Below are positions 36,261 to 46,300 of a stretch of 64,000 nt of DNA, piece after piece. The first letter of the stretch is position 1. Each line of letters opens with the position of its first letter. The notes under the pieces were generated by a model, which did no database searches, was not told the DNA's origin, and was given only the letters and a program-made list of their open reading frames with translations. The stretch is from Cryphonectria parasitica EP155 (lineage: Eukaryota; Ascomycota; Sordariomycetes; Diaporthales; Cryphonectriaceae). The stretch is from NCBI RefSeq assembly GCF_011745365.1, contig NW_024468909.1, positions 5,332,001-5,396,000 of the forward strand. The letters are read 5' to 3'. The position numbers were made by a program, and so were the translations under genes.

Positions 36261-37844
36261 TTACAGAGCAGTCAGCGAGGCAAACCAATCCGAGAACAGA
36301 GCAATCTGCTCATCACTCGCAATAGGGATGGGGCCAAAGCCATCACCCAGCTCCTGGGTGACGTTGGAGGAGCCAACGACGGGATCCCACTGGGCCAGGC
36401 CGTCACCATTCGGGTTGCCCGTCTTGATGAAGTTGACCCAGTAGGCGTTCATGATGTCGGCAATCTCGTAGTCGGCGGCCTCCCAGTCCCACTGCTTGTA
36501 GTAGAGGTTGTTCTGGGTGTACTGGATCTCGCTCATGTGCGAGGCGCCGGCCGAGTTGCCGGGGGGGATGTGGTCCCAGAGGTAGGTGTAGACCTCCTTG
36601 GTCTCGTTGGACTCGAACAGCGAGGCCCAGAAGTTGGTGCCGACCTTGGAGCGGTCCGTGTACTGGGCGTTCTCGGCAGCAGAGGCGGTGGCCGAGTCGT
36701 TGGCCGAGTAGAGGGCGAAGAACCTGTCGATAAAGTCGCCCGTGTAGGTCTCGTTGAGGTCGGCCAGGTACTCGTCGAGGGTGATGTCCAGGCCGTAGGT
36801 GGCGCCGCTCTCGTCCCTGGTGTTGCCCGTCAGGACGGGCACGTTGTTGGCGATGCCGTACTTGAGGGTGTTGAGGTAGGTGTCGGGGATTGCGTAGTAG
36901 TCCAGCGTGGCCTTGAAGGTGACGGCTGTGGTGCCGGGCTGGGCGGCGACATCGAGGTCCTCGGCTGGGAGGGCGCGGAGGCAGGCGATGTCGGAGCAGT
37001 TGACGGAGGCCATCCAGTTGAGCGAGTACTCCTGGGTCACCTCGAGGGTCTGGTAGCCCTCTGCGAGGGAGCTGGCCGAGGGGTCATGAGGGTCACGGAC
37101 GCCGGACTGGATGATGGCGCCCACGATCTGGCCCTCAGTCAGCCTGCTGTTGAGGATGTGGTAGGTCGCCGCCGAACCGGCAGACTGGCCCATGACGGTA
37201 ATGTGGTCTGGGTCGCCTCCAAAGGCGGCGATGTTGTCGCGGATCCACTGCAGGGCGCCGAACTGGTCCAGCGTGGCCCAGTTGCCTGAGGAGTTGACGC
37301 CGACGGCGGCATATCGCTCCTCGGAGAGCTCAGGGGTGACGATCCAGCCCGTCACGCCGTCACGGTAGTTGTAGTTGACAAAGACGACACCTGCGTCGGC
37401 CATACCGCCTCCGTCGAAACGGGGGTCGGCATTGGAGCCGCCGGCGGGATAGCTCCACATGACCACGGGCAGCTTGTCGTCGGTCGAGTTGGCGGCACTC
37501 CAGACGTTGAGGTTGAGGCAGTTCTCGCTGATGTTGGCATACGAGGTGCCCGAGGACAGGCACGAGTCGCCAAAGTCCTTTGCGTCCAGCGTTGTGTTCC
37601 AGGGTGTCACGGGCTGAGGCGGCTTGAAGCGGTTCTCGTACGCCGTGTCCGCGCCAAAGGGGATGCCCTTCCACACCGTCACGTCCTGCCAGTGGGTCAG
37701 CGTCATGTTGGCTGGGCTGCTGTTGAAGGCTGGGTAACCCTGGACCGGTCCGTTGACGGTCTGGATCACCTGGTCGTACAGGGCAGCCTGTACAGCCGGC
37801 AGCAGGAGCGCCGAGGCGCTGACGGCCATGGTAGTGGACCGCAT
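36261..37844 (-). CDS. Secreted type-B carboxylesterase/lipase
   Basis: Single exon, 527 aa. I chose the ATG at 37844 because it begins a typical signal peptide (MRSTTMAVSASALLLPAVQA). The frame is open upstream but has no earlier ATG. Alpha/beta-hydrolase, cholinesterase-like family: WKGIPFG near residue 58, ENCLNLNVW near 107, nucleophile Ser221 in VMGQSAGSAA (GQSAGS instead of the common GESAGS elbow), acid Glu345 in NTRDESGA, and base His436 in SAGASHMSEI. The triad is complete. About ten N-glycosylation sequons support secretion. It should hydrolyse carboxylic esters outside the cell; chain-length preference is unknown. A TATA box lies about 175 bp upstream. Confidence 0.93.
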   Translation of the reverse strand: MRSTTMAVSASALLLPAVQAALYDQVIQTVNGPVQGYPAFNSSPANMTLTHWQDVTVWKGIPFGADTAYENRFKPPQPVTPWNTTLDAKDFGDSCLSSGTSYANISENCLNLNVWSAANSTDDKLPVVMWSYPAGGSNADPRFDGGGMADAGVVFVNYNYRDGVTGWIVTPELSEERYAAVGVNSSGNWATLDQFGALQWIRDNIAAFGGDPDHITVMGQSAGSAATYHILNSRLTEGQIVGAIIQSGVRDPHDPSASSLAEGYQTLEVTQEYSLNWMASVNCSDIACLRALPAEDLDVAAQPGTTAVTFKATLDYYAIPDTYLNTLKYGIANNVPVLTGNTRDESGATYGLDITLDEYLADLNETYTGDFIDRFFALYSANDSATASAAENAQYTDRSKVGTNFWASLFESNETKEVYTYLWDHIPPGNSAGASHMSEIQYTQNNLYYKQWDWEAADYEIADIMNAYWVNFIKTGNPNGDGLAQWDPVVGSSNVTQELGDGFGPIPIASDEQIALFSDWFASLTAL

Positions 37845-38016
37845 CTTGTGTGTGTGTGTGAGAGAGAGAGGGAAAGGGGGAGGAGGGACGACGACCAAGG
37901 GAAGAAAGCAAAAGAAAGAGTGACTATCTTGGGATTGGATACCCAGGGTCGAATGCTGTGGTCAGTCAGTGAGTAGAGGGTTTTCCAAAAGGGCAGCAGA
38001 CGAATGGGCCGGTTGA

Positions 38017-38024
38017 TTTATATA
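38017..38024 (-). promoter_or_regulatory. TATA box of the carboxylesterase gene
   Basis: TATATAAA on the minus strand, about 175 bp upstream of the esterase ATG. Confidence 0.5.
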
Positions 38025-38365
38025 TGTATTATTTACTTCTACTTTTTATATGTATTTTGAACTTAACCATATACAATCATAGTGTCTCCTCCTTTCTTCT
38101 GGGTACTTGGAAGCCATGAGAAGGGAAACACACCCCGATGGAGCCTGCATACAGGCCTACGCGTCAGCTCATTCCTTTTTCCCGTCCACAATGACGCCTG
38201 TCAAAAATAAAGAGAGGGCCAACAACGACGTCGCATCCCCGCCTTTTTCTCGCCTGCTCGCCCTGCTAAGCTTGACACTGTTTCCTACTAATCGAGGTCC
38301 CACTGCCCCTGTTCATATCCGGGCGGCCCACCCTTCCCATTCCTTGCCAACGGTGACGGGTTTGT

Positions 38366-38381
38366 GGGGGGGGGGGGGGGG
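38366..38381. repeat. Poly-G run (16)
   Basis: Uninterrupted G tract about 0.5 kb upstream of the esterase. Confidence 0.85.
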
Positions 38382-39650
38382 CGGCGTACGTACCTCTGAG
38401 GCCAAGACTACTGCTATGAAGGGTAGGTGAGTTGCAACAAGCAAAATAAAATCCGAAGCTATCTGCGACTTTGCTCGGCCGGGTCCCGCTTGTCTCTCCA
38501 CTCACTTTAGCATAATAGAGTAAAGTGCCAAGTATGCAACGGTTTGCTTTTTCCTGACTACGGCTAGTAGCAAGAAACATCATTCCTACACGGAACTACG
38601 TAATCAGTGTCTTGTTTCGTCCTAGATATTTTGGCATCCTATCTACTTTCTCCCAGTAGTAGGTCATAACATATCCAATCCTGTAGCGCTTACATGATGG
38701 GCCATCTCGTCTAACTGTATAAATCGATATAAAGTTCAAACAGATAACTTAAGATAATCGTCTGTGAGTAAGAGATCAGATCATAGAGCACAGACGTTTC
38801 ACAAGCAGCACAAATCCACATACTATGCACAGGGGTATAATAAAGTAATGAATAAAGTATGCAAGAAAAACCTAGAGATGCGCCATCCCATCTCGCCACC
38901 CGACCGAACCAAACAAACAACATCTATTAAAAAAAAACATTTCCACTACGGCAAACAAACAAATGAAGGACCTTGAGTTCAAGGGGGAGGGGGACGCGTA
39001 CTCTTGATCCTGGGAGAAGCCTCTGTTGAAACCACACGGAGATCATCGGCAAACGGAATGGTGAGCTCTCCCTCCCAGATCTACTCTTTTTTTTTTCTTC
39101 TCTTTCTTCTTCTTCCGGTGGCGAGATCTGAGAAGAAAAAAGCACCATCCCTGGGTCATTCATGCTATAATGCTACGGCACTATGCTACTGTATGAGCAA
39201 TCATGTCCGCAGATCGGGCTACACCTCGGATATAGCGGATCGTACGCTGCCAAAAAAGAAGGGTGCGAAAGATCTGGCGAGTTGCTCCCCTAATTGAGCA
39301 CCCTGTTAAGATTTCCATCTCTCCCTTTGGGGGTTTCCCTTCCGCTGCTCTTCCCCTTTCCAGTTGTGCTTAAAAGTCCCTCACCCATGGCGCCACGGCA
39401 CTTTTGCTTGTGGGGTGAGGAAGAGGAGGGCGGGAGTGGCGCCCTGTTCTCCACGATCAAGCACTCAAGGTTGTTTACAAGGTTCATTGCCGTTTGTAGC
39501 GCTTATTCAGGCGCCCCCCTTATGGATTGCCGAGACGGTGTGTGGACAATTTCCGAACCTTGGTACGGCTTGCTCTAGATCTAGACTGCGCCTTCTAGCC
39601 ATTTATCCTCATTCTTTACTGCTCGTGGCATTATAGTAATTCTGTTGCTT

Positions 39651-39698
39651 GTGTGTGTGTGTGTGTATGTGTGTGTGCGTGCGTGCGTGCGTGCGTGT
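39651..39698. repeat. Compound (GT)n-(GTGC)n microsatellite
   Basis: GT repeats with an interruption (GTAT), followed by about five GTGC units. Confidence 0.85.
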
Positions 39699-40082
39699 AC
39701 GTGTTTGTGTTGCAATAAATCCTGCGCATTGTACTCGGAGAACACAGCTTGTTTCCGACCCTGCTGGAATGTCCAAAATAGCGATTGACCTGTCACATCT
39801 TGCAGAGCCCAGCCCTTCCATCAGCTCACGCCCCAAGAAAACTTGTCATTGCTACCCTGACCCACTCTACACGCGGCATGCCGCACCTGGGCAGTCCTCA
39901 ATTTTACGTTGTTTATGGGGTCTTGTTCGGACGAACTATGGGATTTTGACGGCCCCAGACGCCTCTGTGCGTTTCTACCATGCATCGTAGCACCTTAAAA
40001 TCTATATTCTACTATGTAAGAGAGTATGACACGGGAAGCATATTCTATGGATACACAGCCATGTTTAATCGCCTCTCAACGC

Positions 40083-42624
40083 TTAGAGCTTCTCCTTAGG
40101 CGTGATCAGCTCCTCCACCTTGGCAAATTGGTAGTAGTACTCCAGACTTTGTGGGTTGGCCAGTGTGCCGCTTGGGGTGATCTTGTGGCCCGAGACAATC
40201 TGTTTGACTGGTAGCTCGACCTTTTTCATATTGATTGTCATCTGTTTAGAGAGGAAATGAGAAAGATTAGTACATATTTGTCAGTCAAAGTAATATTTTC
40301 TCTTGTTCTAGAGAGGGGAAGAAGTAGGAAAGAAGGGGAAGAGAAAAAAAAGGTGCACTCACCGGTATCTCTGGCGTCTCAAACACGTACTTGGGAACAT
40401 GCCTCTTTGACAGCTCCGTCCGAATCGCCTCCTTGATCTCCTCCACCAAACGCCGCTGGAACTGATGCCCAGGCTTCATCAACAAAAACAACAACACATT
40501 CTCGTCCTGGTCCTGCGGCCTCCTCTGCCCAACACAGAGCGAGTCCAGCACCCGGTCCGCAAACCGCCGCTCAATCACACCGTATATCTCCGCGCTGCCG
40601 AACCTCACCCCAGACGGGTTCAGCACCCCATCCGCCCGGCCCAGGAACGTAATCTGGCCCGTGCGAGGGTGCACGACGCAGAAGTCGCCGTGCGCCCACA
40701 CCCCTGGGAAGCGGTTGAAGTAGGCAGCCTGGTACTTGGGCCCGGGCGTCTTGGTGTCGTCGCCGTCGCCGTCGTTCCAGAAGCAGCACGGCACGTTGGG
40801 GAACGACTTCACCGCCACGAGCTCGCCAGGCGTGCCGTGGGCGAGCTCGCTCCCAGGTGTCCCGTCCGGCAGCGTGGCGTCAAAGATCCTCGCGTCGGTG
40901 CCCAGGGAAGGGCCCATGGTGCCGCCCACGAACAGCGGCTCGAGAGGGTTCATGATGCCGAAGCAGCCCGCGATGTCTGTCCCGCCTGAGATGTTGCCCA
41001 GCTGCACGGAGGCGGGGAAGCCGCTGTCGTAGAACCACTCGAACAGCTGCTCGCTCAGCACCATGCCCGTGCACGTCACGACCTTGAGCCGCGACAGGTC
41101 GGCCATGGCCCGCGGCGACAGGCCGTTCCTGGCCAGCTCCAGCATCCACCGCGGGCTGGTGCCGAACTTGGTGACGCCCTGGTCTGCCACGATGTCGACG
41201 AGCACCCTCGCATCGGGCACAAAGGGGCTGCCGTCGTAGAACACACTCCTGGACCCGAAGAGCAGGAGGCCCGCGTTGGCCAGGTACATGATCCACCCCG
41301 TCGTGGTGTACTGCAGCCCCACGGTCTCGGGGCCCAGATCCTCGTGCAGACGGCCCTCCTTGAAGTAGCTGAGCATCAACCCGCCCACGCTGTGTGTGAT
41401 GGCCTTGGGCATTCCTGTTGTGCCGGACGAGAAGCAGATGATCGAGGGCTCATGGAAGGCGATGTGCACAAAGTCTGGGGCCGGCTTGGTTGTGCTGGAT
41501 AATAAGGCGGCCCAGGTTTCTGCTTTGGGCACATGGGAGATGTCTCGTGGGGCGTGGGCCCAGCGCGGGATGGAGATGAGCGAGGTGAAAGCGTCACACT
41601 CGTCCAGACCTGCGACAAGGTCTTTCATCTTTTGGCGCAGGTCGACAGTCTTGCCGTTGTAGACTGCCGCATCATCCACAAAGACCAACTAATTTTGAAA
41701 AAAGACCAAATAGGATCTCATGTCAGTCAAAAGCACACACATACATGCAACAACATCCACGTTTCATCACACTTGCTCAACACTTCCTAAGTTACGCACC
41801 TTTGGGTTCACCTGCACACTCCTCTGCAGGATCCCCTTGACCCCCATATCCGTCGAGCTGCTCGAGAAGATGGCCCCGAGCCAGTTCGTCGCCAGCCACA
41901 CCACAAACGTCTCGATGCTGTTGGCCGCAACAACTACTACGCGGTCCCCCCTCCGCACCCCCTTGGTGTGCTACATGGCCGCCGCCAGCCCCGCCGCCCG
42001 AGTCCGCAGCTCGCCCCAGCGGCACTCCCGCACCTCGGACCCGCCCTCGCGCACCTCGGTGATGGCTATCTTGTCGTCCTCCTTGTGCAGCGTGCAGCGT
42101 GCTGTTGTCGCGGCGCTGGCAGTGCTGGTAGGAGAGGAGGACGAGGACGAGGACGAGGACGGTGGTGAGGGGCGTGTGTACAGCACGTTCTCGGCAAAAT
42201 TGAGGTGCACGCCCTCGAACCACCGCGGCACCGTGTCGATGGTCGCCGACTCGTCAACCACGCGCGTGTAAGTGCCAGAGTGGATGAAGTTGCTGTAGCT
42301 GAAGAGGTGGGCCCAGAACTCGGCTCGGTCGGGTCCTACAGAGTAGTCGTAGAGCTGGCGAAAGGTCTGGAAAGCATGTAAGCATGGAGCCAGTTACTCA
42401 GTGACGATGACGTTGAGCCTTTGTCAGAATATGAGAGTCATGGTAGTAATGATTATTTCTGATACGAGAGAAAAACAAAGAGAGAAACCTTGTTCCACAA
42501 CCTCACTCACCTTGAGATCCCGCCCGCTCTTCCTGTTCACCTCCTGCATGAACTGCCACATCTGTGTGCTCTTCGGATCAGCATGCTCCCAGAGCTTTCG
42601 TGGCATCGTAACCTGGCCGTCCAT
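40083..42624 (-). CDS. AACS: Acetoacetyl-CoA synthetase, interrupted by an in-frame TAG
   Basis: Four exons: 42511-42624, 41800-42366, 40363-41688 and 40083-40241, 721 codons. Introns are 42367-42510, 41689-41799 and 40242-40362. N terminus MDGQVTMPRKLWEHADP. Then WFEGVHLNFAENVLY, the ATP/AMP-binding signature ICFSSGTTGMPKAITHS, TTTGWIMYL, SGGTDIAGCF and GRADGVLNPSGVRFG in the order expected of adenylate-forming acyl-CoA synthetases of the acetoacetate class. The C-terminal catalytic lysine region is VSGHKITPSGTLANP. It activates acetoacetate to acetoacetyl-CoA with ATP in the cytosol, feeding sterol or ketone metabolism. Codon 170 is TAG (41971-41973, minus strand), between WGELRTRAAGLAAAM and HTKGVRRGDRV; all exons, frames and splice sites around it are otherwise intact. 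Removing the TAG as part of an intron would delete a conserved helix and lacks a branch site, so I read it as a nonsense codon, a readthrough site or a base error. Confidence 0.88.
41971..41973 (-). other. In-frame TAG codon within the acetoacetyl-CoA synthetase coding sequence
   Basis: Reads GCC ATG TAG CAC ACC on the sense strand, where homologues continue from the AAM helix into the KGVxxGDRV strand. A single C-to-T change from CAG (Gln) would produce it. Confidence 0.85.
42140..42163 (-). repeat. Repeat coding a poly-Ser tract in acetoacetyl-CoA synthetase
   Basis: TCGTCC-type repeats on the sense strand code about nine Ser residues after TRPSPP, in the same exon as the TAG. A low-complexity insert between the N-terminal block and CTLHKEDDKIAITEV. 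Confidence 0.8.
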
Positions 42625-43356
42625 CTTCTTGTTCTCGAGTAGAATAGCAAAACTCTTTGAAGAAGTCTTATGCTCTTCTTTTTGTATTCATAAATCATCA
42701 AGAGATAGTTGAGTGAGTAGCCAGGAACTAAAGCCCTGTTTATCGATCCAAGGAGGAGGGAGAAGCAGCAGAAGAAGAAGGAGAAAAAAAAGAAGAGGAT
42801 GAGTAACCTGGCGAATAACCTCGGCCAGGCCCGTGTCCTAGAGGGAGCGCCTCGCCTCGGGGATTTATGAGGTTGGCTTATCGGGACTGACACGGCACTA
42901 CGCATGCTTACAAGCCGAGCCCACCGCTCTCTCCCAGCTGCGGGGTTGAGCTGAAGGAAGAGTAAGCAAGGGTGTGAGTGCTCCGCTAAACACGTCGCGT
43001 CGAGCAGCCAGATGCAAGCAAAGCATGCATGAGGAGGATATTGTTGAACAGCATACCATCGTTTCCTACTACAACAACTATCATGGAGAATCTATCTGCT
43101 CCTGAAACCATTCCTTGTTGCCGTTCTTGTTAGAATAATAACGCCCGCAATTTTCTCCTTGGAGACATCCCTTAATAATTAAAGAAAAAGACAAGAGAGA
43201 CCACCCTTTTGTCGATCCAGCACCAACACCAAGAATCATGCGCGCCTCCCGAACCACTATTCACACGAGAGAAAGAGAAAAAAAAAAACAAACAAGAAAA
43301 ACAAGGCTAAACCTGCACCACCAATGAGTGCACCCACCCCCCGCCTGTGAAACCAC
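42625..43356. other. Intergenic region between acetoacetyl-CoA synthetase and tra1
   Basis: About 730 bp comprising the promoter/leader of the synthetase and the 3' flank of tra1. A/G-rich runs at about 42750-42800 read as CT-rich leader on the synthetase strand. No gene. Confidence 0.6.
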
Positions 43357-46300
43357 TCAAAGATAAGCCTGCCACAGTGCGTCCATCATGGCTAGGCTGA
43401 TGGGGTTCACAGCTTTGCTGATGAGGTCGATCACCGTCTGGTTGGCCGGCACCTTGGCCTCGGGGTCCGTCGTGGCCAGTGCCATCGCCCTCTTGACAAT
43501 GAGGTCGCAGTTCGTCTGCACCGTGTCGCGGAGCTGGCCCTCGCTGATGTGGATCAGCCTGTGGCTGCTCGTGAACCAGTACATGACCTCGTCCCTCACG
43601 AACAGCGTGAGTGCGTGCTCCAGCTCGAACTCGGGCTCCGTCAGGCACCGAGCAATCGCCATGATCGAGCAGCTGAACAGGCCCTCTGTCGCCAGCGGGC
43701 CCATGAGCGTCTGCAGGTTGGGCGTGAGTCGGAATGGTACGTGTTCGAGGGCACCAAAGAAGGGCCGCTGGCCCGTCATGAAGGACAGCAGCTCCGAGCT
43801 CCAAATGTTGCCGCTGCCCCGTGCGATGTGAAGCTTCTGCGGGTAGCGCTTGTCGATGTAGAGCACGTACGTCATGAACGTGAGCGCCGCCATCTGGTAC
43901 GAGAATCGCCGCTTGAACAGCCAGAAGTCTGCATAGTCGTCGTACGTCCTCTGGAAGAAATCCAATGCGACCGTGCGAGGCACCCACGTGTCCTGGATTG
44001 CGTTGAGGATCTCCAATCTCGCGCTGGCACTTTGCTCGCCCGATTTTTGCTGCACAAGGTTAGGGGTGATGGTCCCCGTAGTATTGATAGCAGGAAAAAC
44101 ACTCACTTTGTTGGTCTCGCCCAGCGCTCGAAGCTTGTCCATGATGAAGAGTACAGGTTCGTCCTTGGATAGATTGTTGCGCCGGCAGTGATCCTCAAAC
44201 ACGCCCTGCAGAGTGATGTAGGACGTATCCTCTTGCACGATTCTGATGTGAGGCGCAAGAGGTACCATCAGCGGCAGCGTGAACTGCAGGTCGCGACGAC
44301 GGCTCTCCTTCTTGCGACTCAACCGCTGGTTCAGTTGCCGGAACAGCTGGATGATTCTCTCTTCCCTTCGGCAGTGCCGCGCGGCAGGGTGCTGCACTGC
44401 GAAGGGGTGGATACTGCCGTCGTGGCCGCGAATCTTCAGCCGGCGGTGAGATGACCCAATGGTGCGCACAAGGTCAACAGTGGGGATGAAGCGATCGATG
44501 CGGATAAAGTCTTGGTTCTTGTCCTTCAGCTGGAGATACTGGCCGGGGACCTCGACTTCATCAAACTTTTGGTACTTGAACTCGTTCAGGAAAGGCGTGT
44601 AGTTCTCCAGGGACATGTGGGAATTCCTTCGGTCCAGCTTCTCCTCGAACTTGTCCCGCCACTTGCGCAGCTTGTGGATGTACTCGAACATTGTGGGCTT
44701 CACCACCACAAAGTCGGCCTCGAACGTCTTGCGGATGTGGGCGGGCAGGATCGTCTCGGCGAACCTAGTAATGTTTGTCTCTGTCGCTTGTGGCAGCTTC
44801 GTTCCCTTGGCGTATGATGTCGGCGCGCGGCTGACGTACGCTAGACCGTCGTTAAGGAGCGCAACGATCAACCGATATGCATCCTCATCAGGGGGGCATT
44901 TGAAGTGTTTCGAAATCTGATCGACCATGGTCTCCATCGACAGTGCTAGAAGAGGGAAGGCTGTCTTGAGCTGGGACATGATCTCTTCGGTTAGCTCCCA
45001 TGGGAACTTCTTCTGGCCTGCTTCTGGAGCTGCTGCTGCTGCTGCTGCCGCCGGCGCCGCTGCTGACTGGTTGTCTGGAGCAGGAGTAGAGCCATTGGCT
45101 CCATTCGGCGCCGTCGATGTGGTAGGAGTAGGAGGCGGCGCTGTACCATTCGTATCTCCGCCTTCGGGCTTCGCGCTGTTGGGCTCTCCGTTGGCTGTGG
45201 TAGGCCGAGATCCTGAGGCAGCTTCCTGCTTGGAGGCACCGTTCGCGTCTTGCTTCTGTTGCGTCGGTGAGGCACTGGCCTTGCTTGCTGCCGCTTGCGC
45301 CGCCTTCGCCTTCTTGGCCTCGTGGTTCTTCTTAATGACCTGCATGTCCTCCCTGTTGGTCCGCAGCTGAAAATAGAGGGCTTGAGGATAGGATCTCGCG
45401 ATCTTGATAAGGATCGAATGCACACGAGTTGCTTCCTTGTGGCTGAGCCCAGTCAGGAGCTGGGGAATGAAGGTGATCCAGTACCACGTCGGCGTGTCTC
45501 CCTTGAAATCATCGAACCCGGCCGAGATCTGTCCGTTGGCATCATCCATGCTGAGCAGCCATAGAATCCTGGCAATGAGCTTTCGCGACTTTGCATTCTT
45601 GTAGCCGCCCGCTGCTTGCAGATAGCACGTAAGCGCCTGCCGGGCTGCGTTCAGATCGGTCGGATCATCCTTGTATTTGCGGTCATTGAAGTAACCCCAT
45701 TCAGCCCACGCCTTGGCAGCTGAGATGTCGAAAAACAAGGCGGTGCCGAACGCATTGTCTGCGTCCTCCTTCTGTTTCAGCTTCTCAAGGAACATGCCCT
45801 TCAGTGTGTAGAACTCGGCCTTCTGCACAGGGCTAAAGTAGTTGAGGTTTGTGTTGTTGATGACCTCCAGCCCGCTGGTGAGTTCTTTGGGGTTCTGATA
45901 GTGACACTTGGCTTGCTCCCGAAGCTTGAGGAAGGCTTCTTGAATCTCTATGTTTGGAAGCGTGTAGATCCGTCCAAGCTGGTTGATACAGACATCGGCA
46001 AGGTCATGCTTTCGAGCCACATGCGCGAAACGGTTGATGATCCAGGCGGTTTCGTGGTATCCACGATAGGCAAACGACGAGCCGCTGGCATTCTGGCCCT
46101 GCTGCGGCAACAGCGTGAGATACTTCGAGTTGATCAGTCCAAAGATGTGCTGACGCCAATTCACTAGGTCTTGCCAGGCAGTGATATCATCCCAGACGTT
46201 GGGCAAGCGCTCGCGCCACCCGCTCAGCAGCAGTTTAAGCTCGCTTGATTTGACATCCAGGTTCTGCTGGTTTGTGATGGCGAGGCTGGCGCAGATAACG

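Larger units (their letters stand above)
37845..40082. other. Intergenic region between carboxylesterase and acetoacetyl-CoA synthetase
   Basis: About 2.2 kb. The left part is the esterase promoter (TATA at 38017-38024); the right end is the synthetase 3' flank. In between lie a poly-G run at 38366-38381, A-rich DNA at about 38750-38960 and a (GT)n/(GTGC)n run at 39651-39698. Open frames are short (113 codons or fewer) and unrecognisable. Confidence 0.6.

Noticed and set aside
36129..37289. 386-codon plus-strand open frame
   Set aside because: Antisense to the carboxylesterase exon. It reads as a Val/Gly/Asp-rich shadow of GC-biased codons without domains.
41767..42261. Intron hiding the TAG in the acetoacetyl-CoA synthetase gene
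   Set aside because: The phase-compatible donors (GAG|GTGCGC, GAG|GTGCGG) have no branch site before ATGTAG, and the deletion would remove a conserved helix.
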